64,000 nt of DNA from Geosmithia putterillii (lineage: Eukaryota > Ascomycota > Sordariomycetes > Hypocreales > Bionectriaceae), in NCBI GenBank assembly GCA_900188575.1, contig FYEU01000307.1, positions 126,198-190,197 of the forward strand, read 5' to 3'. The position numbers and the translations under genes were made by a program. A model generated the notes under the pieces. The model had not been told where the DNA came from, did not search any database, and saw only the letters and a list, made by a program, of their open reading frames with translations. The first letter of the stretch is position 1. Each line of letters begins with the position of its first letter. This document shows positions 56,163 through 64,000 of the stretch, piece by piece.

Positions 56163-58631
56163 ATGCTCCACGAGATCCTCCTCTCCCTATCGGGCCACCC
56201 GTCCCCCCTCCTACGAGACGACATACCAGATGGGGGTGCGGGCATCACGCCCTCGGAGCGACAGCTTCTAGGGACCGTGTCGCACCTAAGCGCCGTGCAC
56301 GTCCGGCTGATGACGTCGACGGCCCAGATTGCCGACTCGCACCCCTCGGCCATCTGCCGTGCCGTCGCCGCCGCCATCGACTCGATCCACCTGTCCGCCT
56401 TCCAGAACAAGGTCCTCGAGGTCGAGGCCGGGATCCTCCGCGGCGACGCTGACCTGGTGGGCGCATACAATATCGTGCCGTTGACGGCCGTCGTCGGGGA
56501 GTTTCGTCAGTGGACGCGGCCCATGGACTGGCTATGGGACCTGGTGCAGTTCATGTCGGCACCGACAACGACACCGACGGCCAAGAACGGTGGGCAGGGC
56601 AAGCCGTGTCACGCCGCGGCAGTAATGGACAGGCTGCGCCGTGAGCTGCAGAGCGGCTACGGTGACATTGAGAAGACGGCCATGAGCCTGGTCGAGGTGG
56701 CCGAGACAGCGTGGCTCAGGCAAGTGTCTGCGTGGATTCTGTATGGAAGACTCCCCAGCTTCGGAGCCGACGACTTCTTTGTGCAGCGACAGACTCAAAG
56801 GAAGCAGCAGACTCAGACCTCGAGAGGGGCCATTGATGGAGATGGAGATGGAGGCAGCGGCGACTTTGTCTGTGTGTCGGTCCTACTGCCGTCGTTTGTC
56901 ACGGCCCGTACCGCCTCATCCATGCTCTTCATAGGCAAGTCGCTCAACCACCCCAAAGTGCGGAGCATGATGGACTCTGGCGGCCGCGGACTGCACCACC
57001 TATCGTCCAACCTGGCCCAGCTCGCAGGCCTCAGCTTCCCCCTCGATTCGGCCGCCTTCTCGCGTGCCATCACCTCGGTCCGCCTCTCCCTGTCGGACAA
57101 CATGCTGCAGGACGTCCTGCCTGTGACCAGGGTCGCCGAGACGCTCCAGCTGCTCCGAGACTTCTTTCTCCTCGGCCGCGGCGAGTTCGCCATGGGCCTG
57201 ACACACGAGGCCGACGAGCGGAACCGAAACCGTTGGAAGAGGGCCGATCGCCTAGCTGCTGCCAGCCACGGCCAGGACGACGATCTGAAGATGGTCACCG
57301 TCAAGGAGGGCGAGGTGGCCGCCGTCCTGTCTCGCACCTGGTCCACGCTCGGCGCTATGCAGGGCCAGCACGCCGACGAGGACGAGCAGCTCGAGCTGGC
57401 CCGCGACCTGCTCCGTCTACACCTTGTCAAGTCGGCGTCTGCATCACCGCCATCACTGACACCCGTCCCGGGAGCCGGCGTCACCCTCGACTCCCTCGCC
57501 ACCGTCCTCGCTTCGTCCCCCTTCCGCAACCTCCTCTTCTCCGTCCCCGCCCTCCTATCAATACACCTCCCCTCCCCTCTAGACATGGTCCTCTCCCCGA
57601 CAGACCTGGAGCTCTACTCCTGCATAAACGCCTATCTTCTCTCCATGCGTCGCGCACACATACGCCTGACGGACCTGTGGAAGATCACATCACTGCGAAG
57701 GCACCACCCCGCCCCGAGGGGCGCTGGCGAGGACGCCGTGGAGCTGCGTCAGCGTTGGTCTGCGCGCATGACGACAATGCGCAGCTCGTGGACAACGGCC
57801 AGTGCCGCCATATTCTTTCTAGGCGAGACGGAAGCCTATCTACAGACCGAGGTTGTCGCCGGCCTCTGGGAGGGTTTCCACTCGTGGCTCATGCGCCCTA
57901 CCAATACCAATACCGACGCAACCACCAAATCAAGCACTGTGCCATCAGACGACGACGACGACGATGGCGACGACGACGAACAAGATCTGTGGCTGCGAGA
58001 AGGTGGTGATGACGAACTCGGCTCGAAGCCACCCAAGGGCGACCGCACCGCCGACAACCCCAGTACAGCTAGCACGGCCCACCACGACCCGCAGACTATC
58101 TCTACCGCCCACGCCCTCTACCTCCACACCATGGTGTACCGGCTCCTCCTGACGCAGCCGCTATATACAAATCCCCTGTATACCCTTCTAGTCCACATCG
58201 ATCACCTGGTCGCCCACGCGCGACGCCTCCACGCCATCTTCACGGCCCTAGACCTCGAGGCCGACGCCGGCGTTGTCGACGCCTTTGTCGACCTGCACGC
58301 TGAGGAGGCCGAGGTGACAGCTCTGCTGCGCGGCGTCGAGAACAAGGTCAAGAGTGGCATAGCAGATGTCGTGGCGGCCCTGCGACACCTCGAGACGGAC
58401 GTCAGTTTTGCCGCCGCCTGGGAGGGCGAACGATCGTCCTCCTACTCATCTACCTTTGGCGCCGCCACCGCCGACCCGGGAGACAGCCGTCGCCACTGGG
58501 CTGGCGACCTGCACGGCGAATATGCCGGCTACGCACCCGCCCGTGTGGGCGGGATCAACAGGCTACTTATGAAGCTCGAGTTTGGAGCCTGGCTGGGCCC
58601 CGGTGGTGCCAATAGGGCGCCTCAAACATGA
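56163..58631 (+). CDS. Gamma-tubulin complex component 4 (GCP4-like)
   Basis: Subunit of the gamma-tubulin ring complex, which nucleates microtubules at spindle pole bodies and other centres. Single exon, 822 aa. The first residues MLHEILLSLSGHPSPLL match the characteristic GCP4 start. A GRIP1-type N-terminal domain follows (LVGAYNIVPLTAVVGEF, WILYGRLPS, DFFVQ). The C-terminal gamma-tubulin-binding domain includes RVAETLQLLRDFFLLGRGEFAMGL and LELYSCINAYLLSMRRAHIRL, and ends in conserved helices containing HTMVYRLLLTQPLYTNPLY. An Asp-rich, Ser/Thr-rich insert (about residues 580-640) interrupts it, as in other GCP4 proteins. The start is the first ATG after an upstream region with no motif. 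It is convergent with the next gene. Confidence 0.92.
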   Translation: MLHEILLSLSGHPSPLLRDDIPDGGAGITPSERQLLGTVSHLSAVHVRLMTSTAQIADSHPSAICRAVAAAIDSIHLSAFQNKVLEVEAGILRGDADLVGAYNIVPLTAVVGEFRQWTRPMDWLWDLVQFMSAPTTTPTAKNGGQGKPCHAAAVMDRLRRELQSGYGDIEKTAMSLVEVAETAWLRQVSAWILYGRLPSFGADDFFVQRQTQRKQQTQTSRGAIDGDGDGGSGDFVCVSVLLPSFVTARTASSMLFIGKSLNHPKVRSMMDSGGRGLHHLSSNLAQLAGLSFPLDSAAFSRAITSVRLSLSDNMLQDVLPVTRVAETLQLLRDFFLLGRGEFAMGLTHEADERNRNRWKRADRLAAASHGQDDDLKMVTVKEGEVAAVLSRTWSTLGAMQGQHADEDEQLELARDLLRLHLVKSASASPPSLTPVPGAGVTLDSLATVLASSPFRNLLFSVPALLSIHLPSPLDMVLSPTDLELYSCINAYLLSMRRAHIRLTDLWKITSLRRHHPAPRGAGEDAVELRQRWSARMTTMRSSWTTASAAIFFLGETEAYLQTEVVAGLWEGFHSWLMRPTNTNTDATTKSSTVPSDDDDDDGDDDEQDLWLREGGDDELGSKPPKGDRTADNPSTASTAHHDPQTISTAHALYLHTMVYRLLLTQPLYTNPLYTLLVHIDHLVAHARRLHAIFTALDLEADAGVVDAFVDLHAEEAEVTALLRGVENKVKSGIADVVAALRHLETDVSFAAAWEGERSSSYSSTFGAATADPGDSRRHWAGDLHGEYAGYAPARVGGINRLLMKLEFGAWLGPGGANRAPQT

Positions 58632-59246
58632 TGCATCAAGCATGATACATGTGATGCCGCGTGGATGGGTTGGAAATGATATGTCTTATGAGTGTAATCA
58701 CTAGCCGAAATGTGCATTATTTTTTAACCTGTAAGAAGAAATATGTAAGATGCATACGTATATTCAAGTCAAGACGTAACCCTGCTGCAAGGTGGACGCC
58801 GAGGTTGGTTGGTTAGTGTCGTGGTCGAAACGGCTTCGCGGGACGGCCCGCACTTAGCGGCGGCATGTCGAGTGGCAACTTCGAGGGCAGTCGTACTTGA
58901 CCCACGTTGATTAAATTATTATTGTCCAAAACTCCTCAAAAGACTACTAGTATTCCAATGGAAAAGAACCGGGAAATCATGGAGAGAAATAAGTGAGCGA
59001 AAGGCTAATATACATGAGTGCCTTGGCGGTAAATCCTCGCCAGATCGCGTAGTCTGTGTGCTGTGTCGTGTTGTATGAAAAAAAGGTATAAAGGGAATGG
59101 GTTTTTTAGTGCATATACGTGCAGCAACGTCTTCCGTTGCGCTCCATAATAAGCAATGCGTAGAAGGGAAACTCCGTTTCTGCATATTTCCAGATAGGTA
59201 GAAGGTGGGAGGGGAGTGGGTTTTGGTAAGACGAGAGGCAGGCAAC
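58632..59246. other. Convergent intergenic region, GCP4 / unknown
   Basis: These 615 bases lie between two 3' ends, with A/T-rich patches and no gene. Confidence 0.55.
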
Positions 59247-60807
59247 TCAGTAGGCAGCCACCGAGGGGGTGGTCCGCATGGGGCTATCCTGATGGTGCTG
59301 CGAGTGTCTACGGTGGAAGATGCCCTGCATTAGGGATCGAGGTCGCAAACTGTGCCCGTCAGTAGACATGGCTCGGCTAGCCCAGCGCGCGGGCCTCTTT
59401 ACGTGCCATCGATCCTTGATGCAGTCATCAACTAGGGCGATGAGACCCGTGGCGACGACAATACTGTGCAGCGAGTACGGTCAGCATAATTCTCGGGGAA
59501 GAAGGATGAGAAGGAGATGGTCATGTGAAGGGGGGAGAAACTCACTCAGCTACATCACAAATCTCGTCGACAACAGACTGATCGCTGATCCACATGTGGC
59601 ATGGTGGGATCCAGCCGCCAGCCCACTCGTCCTCTTCAATCTGATTCGGACTCCTCACTTCCGGAGTCACATGGGCCACTGGTTGGCCGCGTCCATCGCG
59701 GCTCAGGTGATACGAAGCGGTGCCGAGATTGCTATCAAAGACGCGCTTCCAGGAGTAGGTGTGGCCCCACCACTCAAAGTCGTAGCGGACCGAGTTTCGC
59801 CCTTTGTTGCGAGTGATGTCGATGCGGGCGTAATTGCTGAACTCGAGCTTGATGGCATCGGTGGGAACCAGGGTCGAGGCAGGAGGCGGCGGCCTGTCGC
59901 TGGACCACGAGTCGGTGCGCATGCGCATGGATCGCATCGAGGCCGTGTCCCAAGACGAAGAGGCGACGCTGCTGGAGCCAGTCGAGGGGCGTTTCTGAGA
60001 CGAGGCACTGCTGCTCGACCGGTGGAAGGGCGATTTGATGGAGTGCATGGCTGAGGAGACGGTGCTCTGAAGGGCGGGACGTGAGACGGGCCGCGGCTGA
60101 GCGTAGGCGCGTTTCGAGTTGCAGACCTCGCGGCCAGAGTCGCGGCAGTAGCGGCGCAGCGAGAACTCGCGGCGGGCCAGATCATGCATGCGGAGGTGGA
60201 AGAGCTGGATGGTGGCGGGGCGACGACCACTGCGGGGGACTGAGACGTCGACTCGGAGATTCATGTTTCCATCTGATGTGAGGTCGTCGTGTCGGATAGA
60301 GAGACGATCCAGAGAAGGGAACAGGTGGGAGAAGGTGTCGGGAGTCGACGGTCTGACGAGGGGGTCGATGATGGATGCGCGGTAGGGCGGTAATAGCGCG
60401 GGGATGGCGTCTTCTGTGGGAACGGGTGTCGCCTCGGAGTGGCCCTCGTCTTCAGCACCGCCAGGGTACTTCTCATCATCGTCGTCGCCGTCGACCGAGG
60501 GTGAGTCCGAGAAGACAGAGTTATAGGTCTCGACTGAAGTGGACGGCAGCTGCTGGCATATATTGGGGAGATAGGCTGGTGACTGTGGCAGTTCCACGAT
60601 CTCTTCCTGAATCTCTGAGTGTTTTGCTACCCTCCTGAGACTCCTGCCGGACTGAGATGAGGGGACGGTGGAGTGGGACTCGTAGGGAAGAGAAGCGTCG
60701 CTGTCGGACGAGGAAGAGGAAGAGGATGACGAGCTGGAGCAGGATGAGTCGCAAAGATCCGGCGTGGATGCTTGCCGCCGCCGGCTATAGTGAGACTCGG
60801 AGTCCAT
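59247..60807 (-). CDS. Unknown fungal protein with Ser-rich N-terminus and conserved C-terminal domain
   Basis: I do not recognise a named family. Two exons on the minus strand: 60807-59546 and 59463-59247. They join in frame to 492 aa. Residues 1-150 are acidic and Ser-rich, including a run of twelve Ser. A first ordered block lies at about 195-245 (NLRVDVSVPRSGRRPATIQLFHLRM, FSLRRYCRDSGREVC). A Ser-rich linker follows. A second ordered block runs from about 335: IKLEFSNYARIDITR, VRYDFEWWGHTYSWKR and GGWIPPCHMWISDQSVVDEI. The splice then adds DIVVATGLIALVDDCIKDRW. The alternating beta-strand look of IKLEFSNY...FEWWGHTYSWKRV hints at a tubby-like beta barrel, but this is only a guess. No signal peptide or clear membrane helix. 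The start has a good context (CACCATGG). Confidence 0.8.
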
Positions 60808-63780
60808 GGTGATGTGCAGCTGTGACAAGTACGGATATACTGGCGAGATGGTAGTAGGGGAGGGCTAGTATCCGCACATGTACAAACAAGAGGGGGAAGA
60901 AGATTCTCTGGTGTGGTGGCGTGAGGATCTGAATAGGATGAAGAAGGATGCGATGCTTATGTTTGGAGAGAAAGAGGATGAGATGGAGGAAGAGGGGCAA
61001 GCCCAGAGAGTGAATCGTGGAGTGAGATATACTCGATAGTAATACAGGCTCGTGGAAATGATGGTCAGGCAGAAAGATGGATGCCAATGTATAAAGGGCA
61101 AAGTGAATAGTAATATGGGTGTTAGTCGGGACAAGTCAGTGAGCAAGTGCGATTCATGATGGTGCAGGTGGGCTAGCAACCGTTAAAAGACGAAACAAAC
61201 CCAAGGGGACCACCGACCGGACCCTTCTGGTACCCGCATGATTACTTGGTGCTGTGCTGTTTTTGGGAGCCAGGCACCAAGGACGGGAGACGCATGATAG
61301 TCCGTAATCGAGGAGGCGCAATACGGAGGGAAAGTGACGGGCGTTGCCAATCCAGGCAGCCCCGTCTCCCGAGACCCGCGAGGAGGACGAGTCACTCAGA
61401 GTCACCCAGACAGACAGACAGACAGACACCCAGCCAGGACTCAGGCCCCAAGAGCCCCACGCGTGACGGCGACGACCAGCGGCAGCATTACCGGAGCGTG
61501 GGTGCGTGCACGTGTCCTTGTCCGAGTCGCCTGAGGACAAGAGGGGTGGCCCGAGTGGGCGAATGCACGAATGCATGAGTGCATTTCTGGACCAAGATGG
61601 ACGAGGAGATGGTTGCAATTGCCAAGCTGCCAGCCCGTGAGCCAGCCTACGGGCGGTCGAGTCCGGGATAGAGGGTCACGCCACTGGGGGGCCCCTTGTC
61701 CCTTCTCATCGGGCAGCTGACTCTGGTTGGTCCCGGGCCATTTTTCGACGCCGTTGGCTCTGCACCTTGTCTGCACTGCTTTGCACTGCTGTGTGCACTG
61801 CTGTGCAGTGGCTTCATTGTTTTTCGCTGGGCACGAATGATAAAGAGGGGCCCTGTTGCATGCACGAATGCAGGGTACCCGTACTCGCGTTGTCCATCTC
61901 TCTGGTCTTGGGTTGATTGATGGACCTATGTGCTGCTGTGTAATATCTCTTCCCTCCCCCTTGGTAGCGTGTCTGTCTGGTCCGCCCACCCGCTGGCGTC
62001 GGCGTTGGCGTTGGCGTTTGTGCTGGCGTTGGTGGACCCTCCGACATGTCAGTCAATATGATCTGGTCGCTGGCCCGGGGACGGGACAGGAGGAGCATGA
62101 AGGATGGATGGCAACAATCAAATGACGATGATGGCCGTGATTGGCATGATTGATAAAATATGAATGGTAGAAGGAAAATGATGGATCAAGATGGAACAAG
62201 GAGGCAAAAAAAAAAAAAAAAAAAGGCGGAAAGCGGCGTCGTCAGAAGGGAAGTCGCCTGATCGCGGGAAAGGCAAGCATGGCAGGCACGTCTGGCGGTC
62301 CTCGCCTCGCTCCTTCCTTCCCCGATTCCACCCGCCTCACGAGATTCCAGCTTCACGTCTCCGCGACCAAGTCCGAAACAGCGATTTTACTTACCCGGTA
62401 TTTCATCTTGGACATCACGACCAACATCGAGACTGGAACAGACATCAGTACCAACAGAACATCCACCTTGGTGGAGGAGGTGGTGGTATTGCATCTGCCA
62501 CTCCCACCACACCAGCCGTGGACGCGTGAGGCACAGAGCCAAAGAGGTAAAGGACAAGAATAAACCGCCTGGATCTGGCAATAGATGGGCAGTGCAGCTC
62601 TCACCAGCCAACCACCCCACAGCCCACCAACACCACCACCGCTACCAGCTCCTCTCGCTTACGACATAAGTACGAGCCGTTTAGCATACTCGTACGGAGT
62701 AATACACATCTTACAGAGTACTCGTACCCACGACAACGTATCCGTCCTCGTACTTTGCACTCGTAATCCTACAGAGACCCCCATCCCGCCCACAATCGAT
62801 CCAATCCCACAGCGTTGACACCCAACGCGACCCAACCGTCATCAACTTGGGACGCTTTCGTTGGCTGCCTTCATACACGATGCAAGATAGTAACGGGGCC
62901 CCTACTCCATTTCGCGATGAGACTAATAATACTGCTAGGCTATGCACTCGTAGTAGGGTAGAATAACCATCTGCCCCAAGAAATCGGTCAGGGATCCCTT
63001 GGCCTCGGGATGGATATCGTCCCCGCTATGCCATCATGATGCCGACCTATAGATGTATGTCCGAGTACGCGGAAATCTGGCCGCCCAGTACGATGTATGC
63101 AGTTGTCGTCACAATAGCCGGCCGTCACACCTAGATGTGGTGGCACGGCCAAGACGTGCAGCTGCATCCGCTCACCTGGTTGGCTCCGGCGGTTCTCAAT
63201 ATGATAGGTATACTCTCACAAGATGGCCCATCCAGAGTATTACAAGACTTGCAAGACTTACAAGAGCGGCATACGGATAGATCGTCCCAGGTGGCACAAC
63301 GTGCCGTGCAACCAGAGGACAGGGGAAACGCTACTGACGCAAGGATACATCAATGTATTGACACATTCAAGATATCATTCACGGTATGGGCTGGGGGCAC
63401 AATTGGACACTGAAAACTCCAATTGCACGTCTGCCGCAGCAGTCTTGGGACACTGATATACTCATACGTACATGTATATTCAATGCTGTATGCTTTTAAG
63501 AGGTGTGTAATTGGCATTCAACGTTGATTAAGTCGTATATGCACAATATTTGCCACCAGATCGTGGACGACCAATATACTCCGATATCCGTTCTCCATAC
63601 AGTAACTCCAATGATACGCCTTTTCCACTACTCCGTATGTACAGCCGCAATTGCCGAAAAAAGAAAACAGAGTCGTCGACAGTGACAAACGCAGTATAGA
63701 CACGTGCATGTCTCATATTGTACCAAATAGACGATGACGTTCACTCAATACGATGACCGTCCGTGCGCAAGAAGTTGAGC
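60808..63780. other. Intergenic region before the right-end gene
   Basis: About 3 kb with no supported gene. The first 350 bases are pyrimidine-rich on the minus strand and should be the promoter and leader of the gene at 59247-60807. Small repeats include CAGA tetramers (about 61406-61428), GGCGTT hexamers (about 61994-62032) and a run of 19 A (62206-62224). Nonamer copies are at 62693 and 63629. The end next to 63781 is the 3' UTR of the partial gene. Confidence 0.5.
61994..62032. repeat. GGCGTT hexamer microsatellite
   Basis: An imperfect run of GGCGTT units with one interruption (GTGCT), in non-coding DNA. Confidence 0.75.
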
Positions 63781-64000
63781 TTAATACGGTACCATCATGT
63801 TCAGTCCGTCCAACTCTCGGTCCCAGCAGCGATGCTGGCTGACGGCGTAGATGAACTTTTCCATGAAGCGCGTGGCGCCTTTGGCGACGCTGAATACGTC
63901 ACCGAGGCCCTGGACCTTGGTATCGCGCAGGGTGACGACACCATAGCTCTCGACAGCGTCGTGGGTCGTCGACGTAGTGATTTGGGGTAGCTGGATGGCT
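63781..64000 (-). CDS. 3' end of an unidentified gene running off the window
   Basis: A minus-strand frame enters from the right edge and stops at TAA (63781-63783) after 72 residues. It shows coding character: C-ending codons, and regular hydrophobic/polar spacing in GVVTLRDTKVQGLGDVFSVAKGATRFMEKFIYAVSQH. It ends HRCWDRELDGLNMMVPY. The plus-strand frame over the same bases is shorter and less protein-like. No family is recognisable from this fragment. Confidence 0.55.
   Translation of the reverse strand, partial: AIQLPQITTSTTHDAVESYGVVTLRDTKVQGLGDVFSVAKGATRFMEKFIYAVSQHRCWDRELDGLNMMVPY

Noticed and set aside
1..64000. A co-ordinated biosynthetic cluster or defence-like island
   Set aside because: The neighbours are unrelated housekeeping genes with no polyketide synthase, peptide synthetase, terpene cyclase, P450 group, NLR-like or toxin genes. 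egt1 stands alone among them.

Overview
The window is chromosomal DNA from a filamentous ascomycete (Pezizomycotina). The reasons are short introns of about 60-110 bp with GTRAGT-like donors and CTAAC/CTGAC branch points, compact multi-exon genes, pyrimidine-rich stretches before start codons, and fungal gene types such as a WSC wall sensor, Met2 with a low-complexity insert, and a fused Egt1. A hypocrealean Sordariomycete is my guess for the lineage, but the sequence does not prove it. I see no transposon, rRNA, convincing tRNA, CRISPR array, secondary-metabolite cluster or obvious foreign island.

Layout. 0.7-2.0 kb: aldo-keto reductase (+). 2.6-4.3 kb: homoserine O-acetyltransferase met2 (-). 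It is divergent from THO-complex subunit Tho2 (+, 5.3-12.6 kb, 2352 aa). 13.6-15.4 kb: WSC-domain membrane sensor (-). 15.4-22.4 kb: 7 kb gene-poor stretch. 22.5-24.4 kb: glucose-6-phosphate isomerase (+). 26.1-27.4 kb: membrane-anchored PLC-X-like protein (+). 28.1-31.8 kb: kelch-like ectodomain membrane protein (-). 33.6-36.4 kb: CSC1/OSCA-type channel (-). 36.4-40.8 kb: second gene-poor stretch. 40.8-41.9 kb: radical SAM protein (+). 42.8-43.8 kb: Ser-rich unknown (+). 43.9-44.8 kb: NECAP (-). 45.7-46.1 kb: small candidate gene (+). 46.7-47.7 kb: eIF2B-alpha-like (+). 48.2-51.6 kb: ergothioneine synthase Egt1 in 11 exons (-). 53.5-55.2 kb: spartin/senescence-domain protein (+). 56.2-58.6 kb: GCP4-type gamma-tubulin complex protein (+). 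59.2-60.8 kb: unknown Ser-rich protein (-). From 63.8 kb: the 3' end of a minus-strand gene that runs off the window.

The genes are mostly core housekeeping and do not form one pathway: sulfur amino acids (met2), sulfur/histidine antioxidant synthesis (egt1), glycolysis (GPI), mRNA export (tho2), translation control (eIF2B-like), endocytosis (NECAP), microtubule nucleation (GCP4), and wall or membrane stress sensing (WSC, CSC1).

The most unusual signal is in the non-coding DNA. A 9-base word, TACTCCGTA (or its complement), occurs at least 15 times, all outside coding exons. Companion words of the GTACGAG type form perfect small hairpins or palindromes in the same gene-poor stretches. Other points of interest are the two micro-exons and the GC-AG intron of egt1, a prokaryote-like PflX/AmmeMemo-type radical SAM gene, and a divergent eIF2B-alpha relative. 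Exon borders were assigned by eye from splice signals, reading-frame continuity and recalled family conservation. No alignment or transcript was available.
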